64,000 nt of DNA from a bacterium (GTDB taxonomy: Bacteria; Bacillota; Clostridia; Christensenellales; Aristaeellaceae), in contig SFTH01000001.1 in NCBI GenBank assembly GCA_004563405.1, positions 124,001 to 188,000 on the forward strand, read 5' to 3'. How positions within the stretch are numbered: position 1 is the stretch's first letter; each line of letters opens with the position of its first letter. Below, piece after piece: positions 17,244 to 24,106 of the stretch. The notes beneath the pieces are model-generated. The model saw only the letters and a list, made by a program, of their open reading frames with translations. It was not told where the DNA came from and made no database searches. Made by a program: the position numbers and the translations under genes.

Positions 17244-18503
17244 ATGGGAATGACCATGACTCAGAAGATACTGGCCGCGCACGCGGGGCTCGAGAGCGTC
17301 CGGGCCGGCGACCTGATCGAGGCAAAGCTGGATCTGGTGCTCGGCAACGACGTGACCACGCCCGTGGCCATCGACGTATTTGACAAGGCGGGCTTCAAGC
17401 GCGTGTTCGACCCGGAGCGCATCGCCATCGTGCTGGACCACTACACGCCCTGCAAGGACATCAAGTCCGCCCAGCTGTGCAAGACGGCCCGGGATTTCGC
17501 CCGGCGCTTCGGAATCACCCACTTCTTCGACGTGGGACAGGTGGGCATCGAGCATGCGCTGCTGCCGGAGCAGGGCCTCGTGGCCCCCGGCGACTGCATC
17601 ATCGGCGCGGACAGCCACACCTGCACCTACGGCGCGCTGGGCGCGTTCTCCACGGGCGTCGGCTCCACCGACATGGCCGCGGGCATGGCCGCAGGCGAAA
17701 ACTGGTTCAAGGTGCCCTCCGCCATCAAGGTGGTGCTCAAGGGCAAGCTCCGGCCCTGGGTCAGCGGCAAGGACGTGATTCTGCACCTGATCGGGCAGAT
17801 CGGCGTGGATGGCGCGCTGTACAGGTCGCTGGAGTTCATCGGAGAGGGCGTGCACGAGCTCTCCATGGACGACCGCTTCACCATCGCCAACATGGCCATC
17901 GAGGCCGGCGGCAAGAACGGCATCTTCCCCGTGGACGACAGGACCATCGAATACATCTCCAGGCGCGTGCAGCGGCCCTACGCGGTCTACGAGGCCGATC
18001 CCGACGCGGAGTATGAGCGCGAGGTGGTCATCGACCTGGACGCCCTCGAACCCACCGTGGCCCTGCCGCACTTGCCCTCCAACACCAGGCCCGTGCGCGA
18101 GGTGCAGGGCCTGCCGATCCAGCAGGTGGTCATCGGCTCCTGCACCAACGGCCGCATCTCCGATTTGCGCGTCGCGGCCGGAATCCTCAAGGGGCGCAGG
18201 GTGGCCGACGGCGTGCGCTGCATCGTCATTCCCGCCACCCAGCAGATCTACATGGACTGCATCCGCGAGGGCCTGACGGAGATCTTCATCAACGCCGGCT
18301 GCGCCGTTTCCACGCCCACCTGCGGCCCCTGCCTGGGCGGCCACATGGGCTGCATGTGCGAGGGCGAGCGCGCCGTCGCCACCACGAACCGCAACTTTGT
18401 CGGCCGCATGGGACACGTCAAGAGCGAGGTCATCCTTGCCAGTCCCGCCGTCGCCGCGGCGTCCGCCGTCAAGGGCTGCGTCGCCTCGCCGACGGATCTG
18501 TGA
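17244..18503 (+). CDS. leuC: 3-isopropylmalate dehydratase large subunit
   Basis: The 419-residue subunit holds the [4Fe-4S] cluster that isomerises 2-isopropylmalate to 3-isopropylmalate in leucine synthesis. Cluster cysteines are visible in IGSCTNGR and in TPTCGPCLGG. GADSHTCTYGALGAFSTGVG is the family signature in the first half. The length fits the bacterial/archaeal two-subunit HacA/LeuC type. GGAGG precedes the ATG, and the gene follows the truncated ilvB after three bases. LeuD comes 17 bases later. The related homoaconitase and citramalate-route isomerases look alike, but the ilv-type leader favours leucine synthesis. Confidence 0.92.
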   Translation: MGMTMTQKILAAHAGLESVRAGDLIEAKLDLVLGNDVTTPVAIDVFDKAGFKRVFDPERIAIVLDHYTPCKDIKSAQLCKTARDFARRFGITHFFDVGQVGIEHALLPEQGLVAPGDCIIGADSHTCTYGALGAFSTGVGSTDMAAGMAAGENWFKVPSAIKVVLKGKLRPWVSGKDVILHLIGQIGVDGALYRSLEFIGEGVHELSMDDRFTIANMAIEAGGKNGIFPVDDRTIEYISRRVQRPYAVYEADPDAEYEREVVIDLDALEPTVALPHLPSNTRPVREVQGLPIQQVVIGSCTNGRISDLRVAAGILKGRRVADGVRCIVIPATQQIYMDCIREGLTEIFINAGCAVSTPTCGPCLGGHMGCMCEGERAVATTNRNFVGRMGHVKSEVILASPAVAAASAVKGCVASPTDL

Positions 18504-18520
18504 GAAGGGAGGAAGGCACA

Positions 18521-19024
18521 ATGGTCAACGCAAGAGTCTTCAAATACGGCGACAACGTCGATACCGATGTGATCATTCCGGCGCGCTACCTCAACGCGCC
18601 CTCTCCGGAGGAGCTCGCGAAGCACTGCATGGAGGACATTGACCCCGAGTTCACCGCGAAGGTGCAGGCGGGCGACGTCATCGTGGGCGGCGCGAACTTC
18701 GGCTGCGGTTCCTCTCGGGAGCACGCGCCCATCGCCATCCGCGCCTGCGGCGTGCGCTGCGTCATTGCGGCGAGCTTCGCGCGCATCTTCTACCGCAACG
18801 CCATCAACATCGGCTTTCCGATTCTCGAGTGCCCCGAGGCTGCGGCGGAGATTCAGAACGGCGATCGCGTGTCGGTGGATTTCGACAGCGGCGTCATCCG
18901 GGACGAGACCACCGGCCGGAGCTATCAGGCCGTGGCATTCCCTGCGTTCATCAACCGCATCATCGAGCACGACGGCCTGCTGCCCTACCTGAAGGCGCGC
19001 CAGGACGACGAGGAAGCAGAATAA
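18521..19024 (+). CDS. leuD: 3-isopropylmalate dehydratase small subunit
   Basis: The 167-residue swivel-domain subunit completes isopropylmalate isomerase with LeuC. It starts at the ATG at 18521 with GGGAGGAAGG ahead. VDTDVIIPARYLNAPSPEEL lies near the N-terminus. GGANFGCGSSREHAPIAIRA, around residues 60-80, is the diagnostic substrate-recognition loop. The size matches the short LeuD family rather than the 200-residue proteobacterial type. It is the last gene of the ilvB-leuC-leuD transcript, followed by a terminator. Confidence 0.93.
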   Translation: MVNARVFKYGDNVDTDVIIPARYLNAPSPEELAKHCMEDIDPEFTAKVQAGDVIVGGANFGCGSSREHAPIAIRACGVRCVIAASFARIFYRNAINIGFPILECPEAAAEIQNGDRVSVDFDSGVIRDETTGRSYQAVAFPAFINRIIEHDGLLPYLKARQDDEEAE

Positions 19025-19039
19025 GGCGGACGCGCGCAG

Positions 19040-19107
19040 AGGCGCAGCGCGCCGCGACGCTTCGGACTGCGGAGCGCCCGGCGCGGGCGCCGCTGCGCCT
19101 GTTTTTT
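19040..19107 (+). terminator. intrinsic terminator after leuD
   Basis: AGGCGCAGCG (19040-19049) pairs with CGCTGCGCCT (19091-19100), enclosing further GC-rich pairing, and is followed by GTTTTTT. It lies 20 bases before the ATPase gene. Confidence 0.7.
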
Positions 19108-19126
19108 ACGGGAAAGGTGGAGTTCT

Positions 19127-20437
19127 ATGTACCGCGAAACCTCCAAACTGCTGCTCTACAGCAACCTGGGCGAGGACAGCATCCTGCTGCGCCTGTCGGG
19201 CATCTTTTTCGACTGGGAGCATCGCCGCTGCGAGAAGAGCGAGCTCATCCGCCGCATCTTTGTGGAGATCAAGCGCATCCTCGATCTGGCCACGACCTAC
19301 GGCTTTGACGCGAACCTCTGGCACAACTATCTGACCTTCGTGCTGATGACCAACGAAAACTCCTTCAGCCTGACCTGTGAATATGTCGGGGCGAGTGAGG
19401 GTTCGGTCAATCACTTTGCGAAGGCGGACTTCCGCATCTTCAAAAATCTGTTCGACTTTGACTTCGCGCCCATCGAGGCCGACCTGGGCGTGGACTGCTT
19501 CAGCGTGCTCTCCAATTACCGCGCCATTCCCAAGCGCGCGCAGATGTACTACCGCAACGTCAGCGAGAAGGTGCGCGCCCTGAGCGCCGCCATCGAGGCC
19601 GCCCGGGACGAGGAGGAGATCTTCGATCTCGTCACCGCCCACTGCCGGGACTGCGGCGTGGGCATGTTCGGCCTGAACCGGGCGTTCCGCATCCGCGAGG
19701 CGGCGGACGGCGGCGTGGAGTTCTGCGCCATCAACAACATCGACGCGGTGGTCCTGGACGATCTGATCGGCTACGAGATTCAGAAGCAGGCGCTTCGGGA
19801 GAACACCGAGGCCTTCGTGCAGGGGCGCGGTTGCAACAACATGCTGCTCTACGGCGACGCGGGCACCGGAAAATCCACCTCCGTCAAGGCCATCCTGAAC
19901 GAATACTGCGATCAGGGGCTGCGGATGATTGAAATCTACAAGCACCAGTTCGGCCTGCTGTCCGAGGTCATCGCCCAGGTGAAGAACCGCAACTACCGCT
20001 TCATGATCTTCATCGACGATCTCTCCTTCGAGGAAAACGAGGTGGAGTACAAGTTCCTCAAGGCGGTCATTGAGGGTGGCGTGGAGACCCGGCCGGACAA
20101 CGTGCTGATCTGCGCGACCTCCAACCGGCGACACCTGATCCGGGAGACCTGGAAGGACCGCAACGACATGGAATTCAACGACGACGTGCACCGCTCCGAC
20201 ACCATGGAGGAGAAGCTGTCGCTGGCCGCGCGCTTCGGCTGCGCCATCAATTATTCCACCCCTGACCGGAAGCAGTACCACGCGATCGTCAAGGGCATCG
20301 CCGCGCGCTGCGGCGATCTGGGCCTCAGCGAGGAGGCCCTGCTGCTGGAGGCCAACAAGTGGGAAATCCGGCACGGCGGCGTCTCCGGCCGCACCGCGCA
20401 GCAGTTCATCAACCATCTCGCCGGAGCGAAAAAATGA
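19127..20437 (+). CDS. DUF815-family AAA+ ATPase
   Basis: The 436-residue protein belongs to the DUF815 (PF05673) ATP-binding family. The N-terminal 200 residues are helical with no recognised domain. The AAA core follows: Walker A is GDAGTGKSTS (residues about 245-254), Walker B is FMIFIDDLSFEENE, and the sensor-like segment is ICATSNRRHLIRETW. A short helical lid ends the protein. It is predicted to be cytoplasmic. Its role is unknown in most bacteria. GGAAAGGTGGAG precedes the ATG. It sits between leuD and the altered threonine ammonia-lyase gene, 19 bases from the latter, which does not clarify its job. Confidence 0.85.
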   Translation: MYRETSKLLLYSNLGEDSILLRLSGIFFDWEHRRCEKSELIRRIFVEIKRILDLATTYGFDANLWHNYLTFVLMTNENSFSLTCEYVGASEGSVNHFAKADFRIFKNLFDFDFAPIEADLGVDCFSVLSNYRAIPKRAQMYYRNVSEKVRALSAAIEAARDEEEIFDLVTAHCRDCGVGMFGLNRAFRIREAADGGVEFCAINNIDAVVLDDLIGYEIQKQALRENTEAFVQGRGCNNMLLYGDAGTGKSTSVKAILNEYCDQGLRMIEIYKHQFGLLSEVIAQVKNRNYRFMIFIDDLSFEENEVEYKFLKAVIEGGVETRPDNVLICATSNRRHLIRETWKDRNDMEFNDDVHRSDTMEEKLSLAARFGCAINYSTPDRKQYHAIVKGIAARCGDLGLSEEALLLEANKWEIRHGGVSGRTAQQFINHLAGAKK

Positions 20438-20456
20438 AAGAGAGGCGTCCCTTCCC

Positions 20457-20993
20457 ATGGTTACGCTCGATAAGATCTATCATGCCGCATATGTGCTCAA
20501 GCAGGTTGCGCGCAGGACAGAGTTGATCTATGTGGACCAGGTGGTCACCGTCAGCGAGGACGAAATCGCCGCCGCGATTCTGACGCTCATCGAGAAGCAG
20601 AAGCTCATCGCGGAGGGCGCGGGCGCGGTCAGCGTCGCCGCCACGCTGTTTGACAGGCTGCCCATTGAGGGCAAAAAGGTGGTCTGCATCATATCGGGCG
20701 GCAACATCGACGTCAACATCCTCTCCCGGGTCATCACCCGCGGACTGGTCACCGCCGGACGCAACGCCATGCTGCAGATTGCGCTGGAGGACAAGCCCGG
20801 CCAGTTGCTGGGCGTGAGCCGCATCGTCTCCGAATGTGGCGCGAACGTGGTCTCCGTGCACCACGAGCGCTCCGACGCCAACATGGCCGTCACCAGCTGC
20901 TTTCTGATGCTGGGCCTGGAGACGTGCGATTTTGAGCAGATTGCCGAGATCCGCGAGGCCCTGACCCGCGCGGGCTTCCGGATTGTGAACTGA
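20457..20993 (+). CDS. threonine ammonia-lyase with a large in-frame internal deletion
   Basis: The 178-residue product has the first 22-24 residues typical of clostridial threonine ammonia-lyase (TLDKIYHAAYVLKQVARRT). It then jumps directly to sequence normally found after residue 220 (VDQVVTVSEDEIAAAIL). It continues through IAEGAGAVSVAA and VVCIISGGNIDVN to a complete C-terminal ACT domain (ALEDKPGQLLGVSRI onward, residues about 105-178). Full-length relatives have about 400 residues. The missing block contains the pyridoxal-phosphate lysine and most of the catalytic domain, so deaminase activity is not expected. The frame is intact. It could be a genuine deletion remnant, a regulatory ACT protein, or an assembly error. 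Confidence 0.8.
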   Translation: MVTLDKIYHAAYVLKQVARRTELIYVDQVVTVSEDEIAAAILTLIEKQKLIAEGAGAVSVAATLFDRLPIEGKKVVCIISGGNIDVNILSRVITRGLVTAGRNAMLQIALEDKPGQLLGVSRIVSECGANVVSVHHERSDANMAVTSCFLMLGLETCDFEQIAEIREALTRAGFRIVN

Positions 20994-21041
20994 CGCGCGG
21001 CGCCCCCTGCCTCCACGCTGGAGCAAATGAAAAAAGCAAGA

Positions 21042-21076
21042 GAAGGTCCCGGCCGCGTTATGCGGCCGGGACCTTC
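21042..21076. terminator. intrinsic terminator between convergent genes
   Basis: A perfect 15-bp stem (21042-21056 with 21062-21076). An A-rich run on its left side (AAAAAAGCAAGA) gives a U-rich tail for minus-strand transcripts, so it best serves the DUF308 gene. It may also stop plus-strand transcription. Confidence 0.65.
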
Positions 21077-21126
21077 AGTTCGCCCGAGGCACGTGGAGTC
21101 CTTCGCGCATCAATCGTGCCCGGACC

Positions 21127-21714
21127 TTACTTGTCCTCCTCGAACTCCACGAAAAAGGCGTCGCGGGCCTTTTTGAAGCTGTAGAGGGAGGCCAGATCCT
21201 GTACGCCCTCGATCAGCAGCGCCGCGCCGATGATGCGCATCAGCAGCAGGGCGGTGGAGAAGGGATTGCAGAGGATGACCGTGCCCAGCGCGATGGAGAT
21301 CACCGCGGCGACCAGCTCCAGATACCAGTGGCGCGCGTTCATGCGCTTCAGACTCAGGGTGGTCTGTACCTTGGCGATGCCGCCCAGCAGCACCACCAGG
21401 CCGAAGAACACGGGCAGCAGGGAGATCAGGAAATCCTTGAGGATGATGACCAGTATGCCCCCCACGATCCATACGAGGCCGATGGACAGATCAAAGCCAA
21501 AGATGGCCGCGCGCGCGTCCAGCGTGAAGTAGCGCACCACATGCACGATGCCGATGATGATGCCGATCGCGCCGATGCCGCACAGCACCACCGACGCCGC
21601 CACGCCCGGCAGAATCAGCAGCACCAGGCCCAGCACGATGGCCGCCAGGCCGATGGTGAGCTCCTGCCAGCTGAGCTTCAGCTCCTTGCCGAAGATCTTG
21701 GGATTTTTTGCCAT
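21127..21714 (-). CDS. HdeD/DUF308-family membrane protein
   Basis: The 195-residue polytopic membrane protein starts at the ATG at 21712-21714, with GGAGGTG eight bases ahead; the longer frame to 21777 crosses the promoter. Six hydrophobic segments occur as three pairs, the repeat pattern of DUF308 (for example LTIGLAAIVLGLVLLILPG, then LVWIVGGILVII and YLELVAAVISIALGTVILC). The family includes E. coli HdeD, linked to acid resistance, but the function is not established here. The C-terminus is charged and cytoplasmic. It is a single gene with its own strong promoter. Confidence 0.8.
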   Translation of the reverse strand: MAKNPKIFGKELKLSWQELTIGLAAIVLGLVLLILPGVAASVVLCGIGAIGIIIGIVHVVRYFTLDARAAIFGFDLSIGLVWIVGGILVIILKDFLISLLPVFFGLVVLLGGIAKVQTTLSLKRMNARHWYLELVAAVISIALGTVILCNPFSTALLLMRIIGAALLIEGVQDLASLYSFKKARDAFFVEFEEDK

Positions 21715-21745
21715 AAACTGACACCTCCGCCGTTGTTTTGCCCCT

Positions 21746-21774
21746 ATTATAACATTCTGCGGCGGCATTTTCAA
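21746..21774 (-). promoter_or_regulatory. sigma-A promoter of the DUF308 gene
   Basis: On the minus strand, TTGAAA (plus-strand 21769-21774) and TATAAT (21746-21751) with a 17-base spacer. Confidence 0.8.
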
Positions 21775-21810
21775 CATGCGTTAAATTCCTATGAAAAACA
21801 TCGGGATTGA

Positions 21811-21839
21811 TTGACAGCCTCGGTGCGCGGTGATATTAT
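21811..21839 (+). promoter_or_regulatory. sigma-A promoter of the Rrf2-iscS-iscU operon
   Basis: TTGACA (21811-21816) and TATTAT (21834-21839), 17 bases apart, with a TG at 21831-21832 giving an extended -10. Confidence 0.85.
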
Positions 21840-21852
21840 ATTCGAGGATAAG

Positions 21853-21869
21853 CCGAGTGAAACACTCGG
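21853..21869 (+). promoter_or_regulatory. candidate Rrf2/IscR operator
   Basis: CCGAGTG-AAA-CACTCGG is a perfect inverted repeat with 7-bp arms. It begins 14 bases after the -10 box, over the likely transcription start. The first gene of the transcript encodes an Rrf2-type regulator, so autorepression is the natural reading. Confidence 0.65.
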
Positions 21870-21891
21870 AATTGATGCAGGGAGGTGAGCG

Positions 21892-22329
21892 GTGGTGAAG
21901 CTGTCCACGCGCGGGCGCTACGGCATCCATGCGATGTACGATCTGGCGGAGCACTACGGCGACGGGCCCCAGTCCATCAAGTGCATCGCGGAGCGCCAGG
22001 GCATCCCCGAGGCCTATCTGGAGCAGCTGATCGCCGTGCTCCGGCGGGAGAAGCTGGTCATCAGCAACCGGGGCGCCCAGGGGGGTTACCGCCTGGTGCG
22101 TCCGCCGGGGGAAGTCACCGTGGGCGAGGTGCTGCGGGCCCTGGAGGGCGGCCTCAACCTGGTGGATTGCCTGCTGGAGGAGGAGAGCTGCGGCAAGAGC
22201 TGCGCCTGCCCCTCGCGCATCGTGTGGATGAAGATCCGGGACGGGCTCAACAGCATCGTCGACGGCATCACCCTGCAGGATATGATCGACGAATACAGGT
22301 GCCAGATGGCACAGGGGGAAGAAATATGA
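21892..22329 (+). CDS. Rrf2-family transcriptional regulator, IscR-like
   Basis: The 145-residue winged-helix protein has the N-terminal HTH typical of Rrf2 (STRGRYGIHAMYDLAEHYG, then QGIPEAYLEQLIAVLR and SNRGAQGGYRL). Cysteines at about 93, 100, 104 and 106 (DCLLEEESCGKSCAC) are placed where IscR binds its iron-sulfur cluster, so cluster sensing is likely. Two adjacent GTG codons (21892, 21895) can start translation, with GGGAGGTG just ahead. The stop overlaps the iscS start as ATGA, so the two are coupled. It probably represses its own operon when Fe-S clusters are plentiful. Confidence 0.9.
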   Translation: MVKLSTRGRYGIHAMYDLAEHYGDGPQSIKCIAERQGIPEAYLEQLIAVLRREKLVISNRGAQGGYRLVRPPGEVTVGEVLRALEGGLNLVDCLLEEESCGKSCACPSRIVWMKIRDGLNSIVDGITLQDMIDEYRCQMAQGEEI

Positions 22330-23504
22330 AGCGAATCTATATGGATAACGGCGCGACCACCCGCGTGACCGAGCCTGTTTTTGAGGCGATGAAGCCCTAC
22401 TTCTGCGAAATCTACGGCAATCCGTCCTCCGCCCACGGCTTCGGCTACGAATCCCGCCACGCGGTGGACGCGGCGCGCGCGCAGGTGGCGAAGGCCATCA
22501 ACGCGGACGCAAATGAAATCTACTTCACCGGCTGCGGCACCGAGTCCGACAACTGGGCGGTGCGCGGCGCGGCCTACGCAAACCTCAAGAAGGGCCGCCA
22601 CATCATCACCACGACCATCGAGCACCACGCCATCCTGCACACCTGCCAGCAGCTGGAGAAGGAGGGCTTCGAGGTCACCTACCTGCCGGTGGACGAATTC
22701 GGCTTTGTGACCGCCGCGCAGCTGGATGCGGCCATCCGGCCGGACACCACCCTCGTGAGCATCATGACCGCCAACAACGAGATCGGCACCATCGAGCCCA
22801 TCGCGGAGCTGGCCGCAGTGTGCAAGGCGCGCGGCGTTCTGTTCCACACCGACGCGGTGCAGGCCATCGGCAGCGTGAAGATCGACGTGAAGGATATGCA
22901 GATCGACATGCTGAGCATGTCCGGCCACAAGTTCCACGCGCCCAAGGGCGTGGGCGTGCTCTACATCCGCAAGGGTGTGAAGCTCCAGCGCTTCATGAAC
23001 GGCGGCGCGCAGGAGCGCACCCAGCGCGCGGGCACCGAGAACCTGGCCTCCATCGTTGGCATCGGCAAGGCCATCGAGCTGGCCACCGCGGACATTGACG
23101 GCCACAACGAAAAGCTCTCCGCCATCCGCGACCACATGATCGGGCGCATCCTGAAGGAGATTCCCTACAGCCGCCTGAACGGCCATCCCACCACCCGCCT
23201 GCCCGGAAACGTGAACGTGTGCTTCCGCTTCATCGAGGGCGAGAGCCTGCTGATGCTGCTGGACGCGAAGGGCATTGCGGCCTCCTCCGGTTCCGCCTGC
23301 ACCAGCGGCTCGCTGGATCCCAGCCATGTGCTGCTGGCCATCGGCCTGCCCCACGAGATCGCCCACGGCTCTCTGCGCCTCTCCCTGAGCGAGGAGAACA
23401 CCATGGAGGAAGCGGACTTTGTGGTGGACAACCTGGTGGAGATCGTGGCGCGGCTGCGCTCCATGTCCCCGCTGTACGACGACTTTATCAAGGAAAACAA
23501 GTAA
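22326..23504 (+). CDS. iscS: cysteine desulfurase
   Basis: The 392-residue pyridoxal-phosphate enzyme removes sulfur from cysteine and passes it on as persulfide. MDNGATTRVTEPVFEAM opens the protein. The PLP-stacking His is in TIEHHAI, the Schiff-base Lys in MSGHKFHAPKG (about residue 200), and the catalytic Cys in SSGSACTSGSLDPSH (about residue 320) on the long loop of the IscS/NifS class. The length is normal. It is translationally coupled to the Rrf2 regulator and followed by the scaffold gene, so it serves Fe-S cluster assembly. Confidence 0.95.
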   Translation: MKRIYMDNGATTRVTEPVFEAMKPYFCEIYGNPSSAHGFGYESRHAVDAARAQVAKAINADANEIYFTGCGTESDNWAVRGAAYANLKKGRHIITTTIEHHAILHTCQQLEKEGFEVTYLPVDEFGFVTAAQLDAAIRPDTTLVSIMTANNEIGTIEPIAELAAVCKARGVLFHTDAVQAIGSVKIDVKDMQIDMLSMSGHKFHAPKGVGVLYIRKGVKLQRFMNGGAQERTQRAGTENLASIVGIGKAIELATADIDGHNEKLSAIRDHMIGRILKEIPYSRLNGHPTTRLPGNVNVCFRFIEGESLLMLLDAKGIAASSGSACTSGSLDPSHVLLAIGLPHEIAHGSLRLSLSEENTMEEADFVVDNLVEIVARLRSMSPLYDDFIKENK

Positions 23505-23536
23505 ACAAGCTGTCATAGATTTTAGGAGGCGTCATT

Positions 23537-23956
23537 ATGGAATATACCGAGCAGGTCATGGACCACTTCATGAATCCCCGGAACATGGGCGAGATGGAGA
23601 ATGCCGACGGCGTGGGCACCGTGGGCAACGCCAAGTGCGGCGACATCATGCGCATCTACATCAAGGTTGAGGACAATGTGATCACCGACGTGAAGTTCAA
23701 GACCTTCGGCTGCGGCGCGGCCATCGCCACCTCCAGCAAGGCCACCGAGCTGGTGAAGGGCAAGACCATCGACGAGGCGCTCACCATCACCAACAAGATG
23801 GTCATGGACGCGCTGGGCGGACTGCCGCCGGTGAAGGTGCACTGCTCCGTGCTGGCCGAGGAGGCCCTGCACGCCGCCATTCAGGACTACAAGGATCGCC
23901 TGGAGAAGGGCGAGAAGCCGGCCTCCGAGGAGGACGAGGAGGTTCGCTACGTCTGA
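23537..23956 (+). CDS. iscU: iron-sulfur cluster scaffold protein, IscU/NifU type
   Basis: The 139-residue scaffold receives sulfur from the desulfurase and builds [2Fe-2S] clusters. The three cluster cysteines are C34 (AKCGD), C59 (FGCGAA) and C103 (VHCSVLAEEAL), and D36 is the conserved Asp that keeps the cluster labile. The C-terminal 20 residues are an acidic extension beyond the core fold. GGAGG precedes the ATG, 32 bases after the iscS stop. This is the two-component NifS/NifU-like arrangement common in Clostridia; no hscBA or fdx follow. Confidence 0.94.
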   Translation: MEYTEQVMDHFMNPRNMGEMENADGVGTVGNAKCGDIMRIYIKVEDNVITDVKFKTFGCGAAIATSSKATELVKGKTIDEALTITNKMVMDALGGLPPVKVHCSVLAEEALHAAIQDYKDRLEKGEKPASEEDEEVRYV

Positions 23957-23974
23957 TCTTCGGACGCACGACGG

Positions 23975-24012
23975 GGGAGGAGCGGGTTTGCCGCGCCTCT
24001 CCCTTCTCTATT
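23975..24012 (+). terminator. intrinsic terminator after iscU
   Basis: A GC-rich stem (23975-23985 with 23991-24003, some mismatches, loop GTTTG) followed by TTCTCTATT. It lies directly before the hflX promoter palindrome. Confidence 0.55.
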
Positions 24013-24034
24013 GCGTTTGTCAATTGACAAACGC
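24013..24034 (+). promoter_or_regulatory. 22-bp perfect palindrome overlapping the -35 box of hflX
   Basis: GCGTTTGTCAA and its exact reverse complement TTGACAAACGC meet at the centre with no spacer. The right half contains the TTGACA of the promoter. A dimeric repressor bound here would block RNA polymerase. I cannot name the regulator family from the site. Confidence 0.6.
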
Positions 24035-24052
24035 GGGAAAATAGGCTATGAT
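24024..24052 (+). promoter_or_regulatory. sigma-A promoter of hflX
   Basis: TTGACA (24024-24029) and TATGAT (24047-24052) with a 17-base spacer, about 50 bases before the ATG. Confidence 0.85.
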
Positions 24053-24106
24053 CGCAGAAGATATGCGAATTGAAGCGGCGACCTGTGCGCCATCGGAGGT
24101 TTTGCG

